NCBI RefSeq assembly: GCF_036345915.1
Contig: NZ_CP107785.1
Span: 9,052,001 to 9,116,000 of the forward strand
Direction: 5' to 3'
DNA length: 64,000 nt
DNA from: Nocardia sp. NBC_00565
Lineage (GTDB): Bacteria > Actinomycetota > Actinomycetes > Mycobacteriales > Mycobacteriaceae
The notes below the pieces were generated by a model, which saw only the letters and a list, made by a program, of their open reading frames with translations, searched no databases and was not told where the DNA came from. Positions within the stretch are counted from its first letter, which is position 1, and every line of letters starts with the position of its first letter. Position numbers and translations under genes: made by a program. Positions 8,277-16,164 of this stretch are shown in pieces.

Positions 8277-9437
8277 ATGGCGGGAAATCCGAATTTCAAC
8301 CTGTTCCAGTTGGAGGACTTCCACGATGAACTGCGTGCGGCCATCCGCGGACTGGCGGAGAAGGAAATCGCACCGTACGCCAAGGACGTCGACGGCAACG
8401 CCCGCTTCCCGCAGGAGGCGCTCACCGCGCTGAACGCCTCGGGCTTCAACGCGGTGCACGTGCCCGAGGCCTATGGCGGCCAGGGCGCGGATTCGGTCGC
8501 TACCTGCATCGTGATCGAAGAGGTCGCCCGCGTCTGCGGTTCGTCCTCGCTGATTCCCGCGGTCAACAAGCTCGGCACCATGGGCCTGATCCTCAACGGT
8601 TCCGAGGAGCTCAAGCAGCAGGTGCTGCCGGACCTCGTCAACGGCGCGATGGCCTCCTACGCGCTGTCCGAGCGGGAGGCAGGCTCCGATGCCGCGGGCA
8701 TGCGCACCCGCGCCAAGAAGGACGGCGACGACTGGATCATCAACGGCTCCAAGTGCTGGATCACCAACGGCGGCAAGTCTTCCTGGTACACCGTCATGGC
8801 GGTGACCGATGCGGAGAAGGGCGCCAATGGCATCTCGGCGTTCCTGGTGCACTCCGACGACGAGGGCTTCGTGGTCGGCCCGCTCGAGCACAAGCTCGGC
8901 ATCAAGGGATCGCCCACCGCCGAACTGTATTTCGAGAACTGTCGAGTGCCGGGTGACCGCATCGTGGGCGAGCCGGGCACCGGCTTCAAGACCGCGCTGC
9001 AGACCCTCGACCACACCCGCCCGACCATCGGCGCACAGGCCGTCGGCATCGCGCAGGGCGCCCTCGACGCCACGATCGCCTACACCAAGGACCGCAAGCA
9101 GTTCGGCACCGCGATCGCCGACTTCCAGAACACCCAGTTCATGCTGGCCGATATGGCGATGAAGATCGAGGCCGCCCGCCTCATGGTCTACACCTCGGCC
9201 GCGCGCGCCGAGCGCGGCGAGAAGAACCTCGGGTTCATCTCCGCCGCCGCCAAGTGCTTCGCCTCGGATGTGGCCATGGAGGTCACCACCAACGCCGTCC
9301 AGCTCTTCGGCGGTGCCGGCTACACCACCGACTTCCCGGTGGAGCGGATGATGCGCGACGCCAAGATCACCCAGATCTACGAGGGCACCAACCAGATCCA
9401 GCGTGTCGTGATGTCGCGAGCGTTGCTGCGGGGCTGA
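8277..9437 (+). CDS. Acyl-CoA dehydrogenase, FadE25-like
   Basis: This 386-aa FAD flavoenzyme oxidises acyl-CoA to the 2-enoyl-CoA in beta-oxidation or branched-chain acyl catabolism. Family signatures are SEREAGSDAAGM with WITNGGKSSW (FAD/substrate loop) and QLFGGAGYTTDFPVERMMRDAKI. The catalytic base is the Glu of IYEGTNQIQR. It is very close in sequence to mycobacterial FadE25 as I remember it, and occupies the same place after purE. ATG 8277 is preceded by aggag. Likely control is by the TetR regulator upstream. Confidence 0.93.
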   Translation: MAGNPNFNLFQLEDFHDELRAAIRGLAEKEIAPYAKDVDGNARFPQEALTALNASGFNAVHVPEAYGGQGADSVATCIVIEEVARVCGSSSLIPAVNKLGTMGLILNGSEELKQQVLPDLVNGAMASYALSEREAGSDAAGMRTRAKKDGDDWIINGSKCWITNGGKSSWYTVMAVTDAEKGANGISAFLVHSDDEGFVVGPLEHKLGIKGSPTAELYFENCRVPGDRIVGEPGTGFKTALQTLDHTRPTIGAQAVGIAQGALDATIAYTKDRKQFGTAIADFQNTQFMLADMAMKIEAARLMVYTSAARAERGEKNLGFISAAAKCFASDVAMEVTTNAVQLFGGAGYTTDFPVERMMRDAKITQIYEGTNQIQRVVMSRALLRG

Positions 9438-9448
9438 TCTGGCATACC

Positions 9449-9500
9449 GACCGGGTGTTCCGGCAAGTCTTTTCCCGACTGTTGGTGCACCCGGTCTTTT
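9449..9500 (+). terminator. Rho-independent terminator after the FadE25-like gene
   Basis: The 9-nt arms gaccgggtg (9449-9457) and cacccggtc (9488-9496) are perfectly complementary and are followed at once by TTTT (9497-9500). Extra pairing inside the loop (caagtc with gactg) extends the stem. It lies 12 bp after the stop codon. Confidence 0.65.
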
Positions 9501-9521
9501 CCTCGCGGACTACCTGCGGAC

Positions 9522-9848
9522 CTAGGCGACCAGATCCGCGTATTCGCCATGTTCGACGATGTACTTCTCGACGTACCAGCAGGTCGGGATGATGGCGAAG
9601 CCCTCGGCGCGGGAATCGTTCAGCGCGTATGCGACCACTTGGGCGGCCACGCCATGGCCTCGGAACTCGGGGAAGGTCATGGTGTGGTGGAAGTCGCGGA
9701 CCCTGCGGGGACGGTAGTCGGCGGAGCCGACGGGGTGGGTAGGAGGAGCATCGTCACGTTCGGCGTAGTCGGCGTACCCGGCGAGGGTGTCGTCGATATA
9801 GATCTCGAATCGGGTATCGGCGACATTGTGCTCGAGCCTGGTGGTCAT
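9522..9848 (-). CDS. GNAT-like N-acetyltransferase (YjdJ/Gcn5-related, short form)
   Basis: This 108-aa protein belongs to the small single-domain acetyltransferase-like family. It begins with a beta-hairpin (FEIYIDDTLAGYADY). It has the acetyl-CoA loop PEFRGHGVAAQVV and the C-terminal IIPTCWYVEKYI typical of the family. The substrate is unknown. ATG 9848 was chosen because aaggag lies upstream and translation past it runs into the FAD-oxidase gene. It lies 38 bp after the FAD-oxidase gene on the same strand, probably co-transcribed. Confidence 0.85.
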   Translation of the reverse strand: MTTRLEHNVADTRFEIYIDDTLAGYADYAERDDAPPTHPVGSADYRPRRVRDFHHTMTFPEFRGHGVAAQVVAYALNDSRAEGFAIIPTCWYVEKYIVEHGEYADLVA

Positions 9849-9886
9849 GATCTGGTGAAACTCCTTCGCGGCCGGGAATGTTCCGT

Positions 9887-11254
9887 CTAGAGAATCGCGC
9901 CTGGGTTGAGGATGCCATGCGGGTCGAGCGCGTCCTTGATGCGCCGAGTGAGTGTCATCACATCGGGGCCGAGCTGATCGGGCAGCCACGCCTTCTTCAA
10001 TCGGCCGACCCCGTGTTCGCCGGTGATCGTGCCGCCCATTTCGATCGCCAGGTCCATGATCTCGCCGAAGGCGCGATGCGCGCGCTCGGTCATCGCCGCA
10101 TCGGTCGGGTCGTGCACGATGAGCGGGTGGGTATTGCCGTCCCCGGCGTGCGCGATTACCGAGACCAGCACGTCGTTGCGCGCGCCGATGGCGGCGATGC
10201 CGGTGACCAGCTCGCCGAGTCGCGGCAGCGGGACGCCGACGTCCTCGAGCAGCAGCTGCCCGATCTTCTCCACCGCGGGAATGGCGAAACGCCGTGCGGC
10301 GGTGAAGGCCTCGCCCTCCTCGGGATCCTCGGTGTGGAAAACCTCGGTGGCCCCGGCCTTTTCGCAGATGCCGACCATGACTTCGGCTTCGTGCCTGGCG
10401 AATTCGCCCGGCGCGTCCGAGCGGGCGACCAGCAGCGCCGCCGCCGCGCGATCCAGGCCCATCCGCATCTCATCCTCGACCGCGTTGATCGCCACCCCGT
10501 CCATGAATTCGAGCATGGCGGGCCGCAACGTGCCGGTGATGCCGAGAATGGCCTCGGTGGCGGCGCTCAGCGTCGCGAAGGTCGCGACCACGGTGGACTG
10601 CGGTGGCTGCGCGGGCAGCAGCCGCAGAGTGAGTTCGGTGATCACCCCGAGGGTGCCCTCGCTGCCGACGAACAGCTTGGTCAGCGACAGCCCCGCCGAA
10701 TCCTTCAGGCGCGGTCCGCCGAGCCGCACCACCGTGCCGTCGGCCAGTACCACCTCCATGCCGAGTACGTAGTCCGTTGTGACGCCGTACTTCACACAGC
10801 ACAGACCGCCCGCATTGGTGGCCGCGTTGCCGCCGATCGAACAGATCTCGAACGACGACGGGTCCGGCGGGTACCAGAGGCCGTATTCGGCGACCGCGCG
10901 CTTGACCTCGGCGTTGAGCAGGCCCGGTTGGACCACCGCGGTGCGGGTGACCGGATCGACGGTGATCGCGCGCATCCGCTCGGTGCTGAGCACAATCCCA
11001 CCGTCGACGGCCGTCGCGCCACCGGACAAGCCGGATCCGGCCCCGCGCGGCACGACCGCGACCCGGTGTTCGTGCGCCCAGCGCAGGGTGGCCGCGACAT
11101 CGTCGGTGGCGTTCGCGCGGACCACGGCCAGCGGTGTGCCCGCGTCGGGGTCGCGCGCCCAGTCCTGCCGGTAGCCCGCCAGCAGGTCGGCGTCGGTGAG
11201 CACCGCACCGTCGGGCAAGCGGGAGATCAGGTCATGCAGGTCCACAGAACTCAC
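9887..11254 (-). CDS. FAD-linked oxidase, GlcD / D-lactate dehydrogenase type
   Basis: The 455-aa flavoprotein of the PCMH/VAO fold probably oxidises a 2-hydroxy acid such as glycolate, D-lactate or D-2-hydroxyglutarate. The FAD-binding segment VVPRGAGSGLSGGA (around residue 65), FEICSIGGNAATNAGG, and the substrate/FAD motif GEHGVGRLKK near the C-terminus are typical. Start GTG 11254 gives an N-terminus that fits the family; upstream in-frame sequence belongs to the divergent region. No partner GlcE/GlcF genes are present, suggesting a stand-alone dehydrogenase. Confidence 0.9.
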   Translation of the reverse strand: MSSVDLHDLISRLPDGAVLTDADLLAGYRQDWARDPDAGTPLAVVRANATDDVAATLRWAHEHRVAVVPRGAGSGLSGGATAVDGGIVLSTERMRAITVDPVTRTAVVQPGLLNAEVKRAVAEYGLWYPPDPSSFEICSIGGNAATNAGGLCCVKYGVTTDYVLGMEVVLADGTVVRLGGPRLKDSAGLSLTKLFVGSEGTLGVITELTLRLLPAQPPQSTVVATFATLSAATEAILGITGTLRPAMLEFMDGVAINAVEDEMRMGLDRAAAALLVARSDAPGEFARHEAEVMVGICEKAGATEVFHTEDPEEGEAFTAARRFAIPAVEKIGQLLLEDVGVPLPRLGELVTGIAAIGARNDVLVSVIAHAGDGNTHPLIVHDPTDAAMTERAHRAFGEIMDLAIEMGGTITGEHGVGRLKKAWLPDQLGPDVMTLTRRIKDALDPHGILNPGAIL

Positions 11255-11437
11255 GCTATACGCCGCCGACAGGTGGGCGAGTCCGCCGGGCCGCATGCCG
11301 GGCCGGCCATAACAGTCGCGGGCCCGGTTCTCCCTGGAGGTTGCTACAACGCGGAGACCGGCGCGATGTGGAGCGATCCAGTGGTGCCGGGTCCGTTCGG
11401 CGATAAGAATTCCGGGCAACGCCGTTAAGGAGGTCTC

Positions 11438-11749
11438 ATGCAGGTCGAGTCGCCGGACTACCGTGAACTGGTCGCCGCGGTCTTCTCCTACGAGTTCGTC
11501 GACGGCGGCATCGACCCGGACGCGCTCCGGCGCATCCACGCGGGCGATCTGCAGGAATGGATCACGGCGCTGGACCGTTGCGGCATGTTCGGCAAGACCG
11601 CCATCGCGACCCTGTCCGAACAATGGCACCGCGACCCCCGCATCCTGCTCGACGCGCTGCTGGACGAGCTCGACGATGTCACCCGCCGCCGCTGCCTGGT
11701 CGCCTGGTCCGCCCTGGACCGTCGCCCACCGCTCACCCAGATCAGCTGA
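11438..11749 (+). CDS. Hypothetical 103-aa soluble protein
   Basis: The gene has a near-ideal ribosome binding site (aaggagg) 6 nt before ATG 11438. The product is acidic and probably all-helical, with no signal peptide or membrane segment. I do not recognise the family. It is transcribed divergently from the FAD oxidase (184 bp apart), with a GtrA gene next downstream on the same strand. Confidence 0.75.
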   Translation: MQVESPDYRELVAAVFSYEFVDGGIDPDALRRIHAGDLQEWITALDRCGMFGKTAIATLSEQWHRDPRILLDALLDELDDVTRRRCLVAWSALDRRPPLTQIS

Positions 11750-11817
11750 TCGCGCGAGCACAATGTGGTTTGCCCGATGATCACCTGGCGGACACCTGCC
11801 GCTGGCATGCTGGCGGC

Positions 11818-12336
11818 GTGCCGGACCTAGCGAGGACCACCGACTCCGTGGCGGACCGCTTCACCCGCTGGTGCGAGGCCGTCGTCGCGCGCCTGCCGTG
11901 CGGGCTGAATCACCTTGTCCCCCCGACCTTCCTGGGCTTCGCGCTGATCAACGGATTCACCTTCGGTGTCGACTTGGCGCTGCTCACCGTGTTTCACGGC
12001 TGGTGCGGACTACCGGTGTGGCTGTCGGTCACGGTGGCCTATATCTGCGCGTTCGGGCTCAGCTTCGTGCTCAACCGCACCTTCAACTTCCACTCGCACG
12101 CCCCCGTCGGCAGGCAGGCCGCGGTGTACGTGGTGGTGGTCGTGATCAACTACCTCGCCTTCATCCTCGGCGTCGGTAGCGGTCTGGCCGCCCTCGGCCT
12201 GGAGTACCACCTGTCCCGGTTGCTGGCCGGGGCATGCGAGGCGGTCTACATGTACACCGCGATGCGCTGGGTGGTGTTCCGCAATCGCGAGCCGGTGCGG
12301 CCGCAACCCGAACTCGCGCCCGACGTGCGGTTCTAG
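11818..12336 (+). CDS. GtrA-family membrane protein
   Basis: The 172-aa protein has four hydrophobic helices and the GtrA hallmarks FALINGFTFGVDLALL and SFVLNRTFNF. The C-terminal segment ends in a membrane helix followed by AMRWVVFRN. It probably assists transfer of polyprenyl-linked sugars across the membrane. It is the second GtrA protein in this window; the first is at 5055. GTG 11818 gives an N-terminus of normal GtrA length, while an upstream in-frame ORF only overlaps the preceding gene. Confidence 0.85.
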   Translation: MPDLARTTDSVADRFTRWCEAVVARLPCGLNHLVPPTFLGFALINGFTFGVDLALLTVFHGWCGLPVWLSVTVAYICAFGLSFVLNRTFNFHSHAPVGRQAAVYVVVVVINYLAFILGVGSGLAALGLEYHLSRLLAGACEAVYMYTAMRWVVFRNREPVRPQPELAPDVRF

Positions 12337-12341
12337 CGGGC

Positions 12342-12980
12342 TTACCGCAGCACTTCGGTCCGGTCGCCGTCGACCACGACGACGTCATCGTCGGTCAGTG
12401 CCCAGTGCGGGATGCCCTCGTTCCGATAGCGGGCGGCCAGTAGCGTGGACGCACCGTCGGGATCGGTCGCGGAGTCCAGATGTGGCACGATTCGGTGGTC
12501 CACCAAACCCAGTCCGTCCCAACGGGGTTCGATGCCGCAGGTCGGTTCGACCTCGGCGGGATCATCGGTGGATTCCAGGCCGCGCAGGTCGGGTGTCAGC
12601 AGGCAGGCGCCTGCGCTGTATCCGGCGTAGACCAGCGCGTCGGCGGCGAGCAGTTCGGGCAGGACGATATCGGCTCCGCTGCGGGCGAATTGGGCGCGCA
12701 GCACGAAGGTATTGCCGCCGCGCACCCACACCAGCGGGTAGTCGGCCAGTGTGCGCGCCAATGCGGTTGCGCGCCCGACGAATTCGCGCAGATCCAGTAC
12801 CTCTGGGGCGTAGCCGAGCTTGCGCAGTGGGACCACATCGCTGCTGACCGCGCCCGACCAGGCCGCCGGCCAGGCGTCACAAGCGTTGGGAATCACCGCG
12901 ACTCGGCCCGGCGCACCGACCAGCGCGGCGAGCCGGTCGTAGTGCGCGCCGAATCGGTAGCTGGACAGGAACAGTCGCAC
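12342..12980 (-). CDS. Peptidase E-like (family S51) type 1 glutamine amidotransferase-fold protein
   Basis: The 212-aa protein has the S51 serine-nucleophile elbow VYAGYSAGACLL near residue 120, preceded by VWVRGGNTFVLR and followed by a candidate histidine in VPHLDS. S51 peptidases (cyanophycinase, PepE) cleave Asp-X or related bonds; the substrate here is unknown. It lies just downstream of the DinB-like gene and converges on the GtrA gene with a 5-bp gap. Confidence 0.85.
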   Translation of the reverse strand: MRLFLSSYRFGAHYDRLAALVGAPGRVAVIPNACDAWPAAWSGAVSSDVVPLRKLGYAPEVLDLREFVGRATALARTLADYPLVWVRGGNTFVLRAQFARSGADIVLPELLAADALVYAGYSAGACLLTPDLRGLESTDDPAEVEPTCGIEPRWDGLGLVDHRIVPHLDSATDPDGASTLLAARYRNEGIPHWALTDDDVVVVDGDRTEVLR

Positions 12981-12986
12981 CGCGGC

Positions 12987-13826
12987 TCAGATGGTGAACG
13001 CCAAGTTGCGGACCAACCGGTTGCCGAGTTCCGTATCGCCGGAGATGGTGAACTCGCCGGCGTGCTCATCGGCCGTGGTGCGCCCGCCGCGCAGCCGGGT
13101 GAACAGCCCGGAGTTCATGCCGACCATCACGGTGGCGGGCGCGTCCAAGACGTCGACAATATTGGCCCGGCCGTCCACCGCGACGTGCAGGGTCATGGTC
13201 AGCGGGCCGGTCAGCTCGAAGGTGATGCGGGAGCCGTCCGGCGCCTGCGCGCCCTTGGCCACCGACCGGCCGATGCTCGGTACGAGTTCGGCGAAGGCCC
13301 GCTCGGCGCGCGGTCCGCCCTCGTCGACGGAAACGCCGAGCCCATCGGCGAGATCGAGTTCGTGCATCCAGCAGTCGAACAATCGCACCCGCATGAACCG
13401 GCCGTAGCTGACCTTGCCGATCGGCGATACCGTCTCGGCCTGCCATTCGGTGTCGCCGAAGCTCGCCAGCGCCTCGCGCCTGCGATCGGTGACCTCGCGG
13501 TACAGCTCCAGCAGCCGCTTACCCGACAGCGGCCGCAGCCGATCGACCCAGATCTCGTTGAGCACGCCGGTTTCGTTGCGCACATGCGGCAGCGCCTTGA
13601 CATCGGTCTTGGGCCGAATCGGATCGTGCGCGGGCGGGATCTCGCCGAGCAGCCACGATTCGGTGCCAACGACATGGGCGAGGACATCGAACAACGACCA
13701 GCCCGGCAGCGGCGACGGTGTGCGCCAACGCTCTTCGTCGAGATCGGCGACCAGCGCCGCGATCGCATCCCATTGTTGCGAGAGCAGCCCGGTCAGCTCG
13801 GTCCGGTCCACGGTCGGGTCGGTCAT
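12987..13826 (-). CDS. Maleylpyruvate isomerase / DinB-like family protein with SCP2-type C-terminus
   Basis: The 279-aa protein begins with a mycothiol-dependent maleylpyruvate isomerase-like helical bundle (residues 1-170; PLPGWSLFDVLAHVVGTESWL carries the conserved His ligand, with later His in CWMHELDLADG). It ends in a sterol-carrier-like beta domain. Many actinobacterial members are mycothiol-dependent transferases of unknown substrate. The ATG at 13826 overlaps the stop of the upstream HIT gene (ATGA), so the two are translationally coupled. Confidence 0.85.
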   Translation of the reverse strand: MTDPTVDRTELTGLLSQQWDAIAALVADLDEERWRTPSPLPGWSLFDVLAHVVGTESWLLGEIPPAHDPIRPKTDVKALPHVRNETGVLNEIWVDRLRPLSGKRLLELYREVTDRRREALASFGDTEWQAETVSPIGKVSYGRFMRVRLFDCWMHELDLADGLGVSVDEGGPRAERAFAELVPSIGRSVAKGAQAPDGSRITFELTGPLTMTLHVAVDGRANIVDVLDAPATVMVGMNSGLFTRLRGGRTTADEHAGEFTISGDTELGNRLVRNLAFTI

Positions 13827-14302
13827 CCTTGCAGTCCTTCCTCGGCGCCGCCGTACTCGGCGCTCGTTTCGTCGTCGTGCTCCAATGCCGAAATTCCGGC
13901 TCGGATGGCGGCCGCGGTGGATTGCGGATCGTGCGGGCGGCGCAGCAGCAGCCCGGCGGCGAAGCTCAGTTTGTCGCCGTGTCGGCGCGGGATGACGTGC
14001 AGGTGGACGTGCGGGACGGTTTGGAAGGCGGCGGTGCCATCGTTGAGCACGAGGTTCGCGCCGTCCGCGGCCAGGTCGCTGCGCCGGATCGCCAGGGCGA
14101 GCCGGTGTCCCGCGCGGAACATGTCGGCGCCCAACTCGGCGTCCAGATCCGCCAATTCGGCGGCGTGCCGCTTCGGAATGACCAGGGTGTGGCCGCGGGC
14201 GATGGGGCGGATATCGAGGAAGGCGCACAGTGTGTCGTCCTCGTAGACCTTGGCCGCCGGGGCCTCGCCCGCCGCGATGCGGCAGAAGACGCAGTCGTTC
14301 AC
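13823..14302 (-). CDS. HIT-family nucleotide hydrolase/transferase
   Basis: The 159-aa histidine triad protein shows CVFCRIAAGE at the N-terminus and the catalytic triad HVHLHVIPR near residue 100. HIT proteins hydrolyse nucleotides such as adenosine 5'-phosphoramidate. The start is GTG 14302. It is the first gene of a coupled pair with the DinB-like protein. Confidence 0.92.
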   Translation of the reverse strand: MNDCVFCRIAAGEAPAAKVYEDDTLCAFLDIRPIARGHTLVIPKRHAAELADLDAELGADMFRAGHRLALAIRRSDLAADGANLVLNDGTAAFQTVPHVHLHVIPRRHGDKLSFAAGLLLRRPHDPQSTAAAIRAGISALEHDDETSAEYGGAEEGLQG

Positions 14303-14728
14303 ACGCCGACCATACGGCGTACGACCTATCGGCGACAGCTTCGGGCATGATGCACGTCACTGTGCATACCTCTTGCGCGGTGTCGACCTGGATTCGAACC
14401 CGAGGATTGGTAATCGACTTCTACATCCGGTCTTGTGGCCGTTACCTGCGACGACAACCATCGAAACCGATAAGCCCTGATCAACCGTGTGCGCCGGAGG
14501 TGCGCACCGTGTTCGCCCCGATGCCGTGAATCCGGCATAACACCGGAATCCGGCGCCAACTTGTGACGGCCATCTCAGCTAGGCTCGCCGCTAGCGACTG
14601 CTTGCGGGTCGCTCGAAAGGTCAGTGAGCCGGGTACAGTTGCGAGGATTTGGACGAACTTACTCAAGAGTAATATTGTCCGCCGTCGACCGGTTGCTTGA
14701 AGCTCAGCCAGAGAAGGAAGTCTGACAA
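14303..14728. other. Divergent intergenic region, HIT / pntAA (426 bp)
   Basis: No gene was found. The minus-strand ORFs here lack ribosome binding sites and family resemblance. A tRNA T-loop-like stretch (ggttcgaatcc on the minus strand, near 14390) lacks the rest of a tRNA. The segment near pntAA contains a palindrome listed separately. Otherwise I see only promoter space. Confidence 0.6.
14659..14672. promoter_or_regulatory. Palindromic operator candidate upstream of pntAA
   Basis: ttactc-aa-gagtaa is a perfect 6+2+6 inverted repeat in a locally AT-rich stretch, 57 bp before the pntAA start. It has the size and symmetry of a TetR- or similar dimer-binding site. The regulator is unknown; none is encoded next to it. 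Confidence 0.5.
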
Positions 14729-15847
14729 GTGGAGACAACGCAGAGCGTAGGCGACCAATCGCCACGCGGAGCGCGTGTCGGAGTCGTTCGCGAGTCAAAC
14801 GCGGGCGAGCGGCGTGTCGCATTGGTGCCGAAGATCATCCCGAGCCTGCTGAAGCAGGGCGTGGACGTGGTGGTCGAAGCGGGTGCCGGACTCGGTGCGC
14901 TCATTCCGGACACAGCTTATGTGGAAGCAGGCGCGACGATCGGCGATCCGTGGTCGGCCGATGTGGTCGTGAAGGTGGCTCCGCCCAGTGACGCCGAGGT
15001 GGCGAAGCTGGCCAGCGGTCAGACCCTGATCGGCTTCCTCGCCCCGCGCAATGCCGAGAATCAGATTCCGGCGCTGAAATCGGCGGGGGTGCAAGCGTTT
15101 GCCGTCGAGGCGATTCCGCGGATTTCGCGGGCGCAGGTGATGGATGCGTTGTCCTCGCAGGCCAATGTCTCCGGGTATAAAGCCGTGCTGCTCGCCGCCT
15201 CGGAATCGACCCGCTTCTTTCCCATGTTGACCACCGCGGCGGGCACGGTGAAACCGGCGACGGTGCTGGTGCTCGGTGTCGGTGTCGCCGGTTTGCAGGC
15301 ACTGGCCACGGCCAAGCGTCTCGGTGGCCGGACCACCGGTTACGACGTGCGGCCCGAAGTCGCAGATCAAGTGCGGTCGGTCGGTGCGCAGTGGCTGGAT
15401 CTGGGGATCGACGCCGCCGGCGAGGGCGGATATGCCCGTGAGCTCACCGATGCGGAAAAGGCCGAGCAGCAGCAGGCCCTCGAGGATGCGATCAAGGGCT
15501 TCGACGTGGTGATCACCACCGCGCTCGTCCCGGGTCGGCCCGCACCGCGGCTGGTGACCGCCGCGGCGGTCGAGGGTATGAAGCCCGGCAGTGTGATCGT
15601 GGATCTGGCGGGGGAGACCGGCGGTAACTGTGAGCTGACCGAACCGGGTGAGACGGTGGTCAAGCATGAGGTGACGATCGCCTCGCCGTTGAATCTGCCT
15701 GCCACGATGCCCGAGCATGCCTCGGAGTTGTACTCGAAAAATATTGCGGCACTGCTGGAGTTGATGTTGGTCGACGGGAAGTTGGCCCCGGACTTCGATG
15801 ATCAGGTGCTCGCCGATTCCTGTGTCACTCGTGAGGTGGATTCCTGA
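14729..15847 (+). CDS. pntAA: Proton-translocating NAD(P)+ transhydrogenase subunit alpha part 1
   Basis: The 372-aa soluble NAD(H)-binding subunit (domain I) passes hydride between NADH and NADP+ with proton translocation through the partner subunits. RVGVVRESNAGERRVALVP at the N-terminus, the Rossmann loop VLVLGVGVAGLQALATAKRLG and MKPGSVIVDLAGETGGNCE are diagnostic. The start is GTG 14729 with aaggaag upstream. The stop overlaps the pntAB start by 1 nt (TGATG). Confidence 0.96.
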   Translation: METTQSVGDQSPRGARVGVVRESNAGERRVALVPKIIPSLLKQGVDVVVEAGAGLGALIPDTAYVEAGATIGDPWSADVVVKVAPPSDAEVAKLASGQTLIGFLAPRNAENQIPALKSAGVQAFAVEAIPRISRAQVMDALSSQANVSGYKAVLLAASESTRFFPMLTTAAGTVKPATVLVLGVGVAGLQALATAKRLGGRTTGYDVRPEVADQVRSVGAQWLDLGIDAAGEGGYARELTDAEKAEQQQALEDAIKGFDVVITTALVPGRPAPRLVTAAAVEGMKPGSVIVDLAGETGGNCELTEPGETVVKHEVTIASPLNLPATMPEHASELYSKNIAALLELMLVDGKLAPDFDDQVLADSCVTREVDS

Positions 15848-16164
15848 TGTACACCGAACTTCTTGCGAATATCGCGATCCTGGTGTTGTCCGGGTTCGTC
15901 GGGTTCGCCGTCATCTCCAAGGTCCCCAATACCCTGCACACCCCGCTGATGTCGGGTACCAACGCCATTCACGGCATCGTCGTGCTCGGCGCCCTGGTCA
16001 CCCTGGGTAACGTGCAGGACCCATCGATCCTGACCCAGATCATCCTGTTCGTCGCCGTCGTGTTCGGAACCCTCAACGTCATCGGTGGTTTCGTGGTCAC
16101 CGACCGCATGCTGGGCATGTTCAAGGGTAAGAAGGCCGCAGCGCCGGTGAAGGCGGAGAAGTGA
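15847..16164 (+). CDS. pntAB: NAD(P)+ transhydrogenase subunit alpha part 2 (membrane)
   Basis: The 105-aa protein has three transmembrane helices and the family segment SKVPNTLHTPLMSGTNAIHG near residue 25. It forms part of the proton channel with PntB. The split alpha subunit (AA plus AB) is the usual arrangement in actinobacteria and alphaproteobacteria. It has TGATG coupling on both sides, and a Lys/Ala-rich tail ends the protein. Confidence 0.96.
   Translation: MYTELLANIAILVLSGFVGFAVISKVPNTLHTPLMSGTNAIHGIVVLGALVTLGNVQDPSILTQIILFVAVVFGTLNVIGGFVVTDRMLGMFKGKKAAAPVKAEK

Noticed and set aside
14375..14430. tRNA T-arm-like sequence (ggttcgaatcc on the minus strand)
   Set aside because: Only three of five T-stem pairs are Watson-Crick, and no acceptor, D or anticodon arms or CCA end are found around it. 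Chance or a very decayed fragment.
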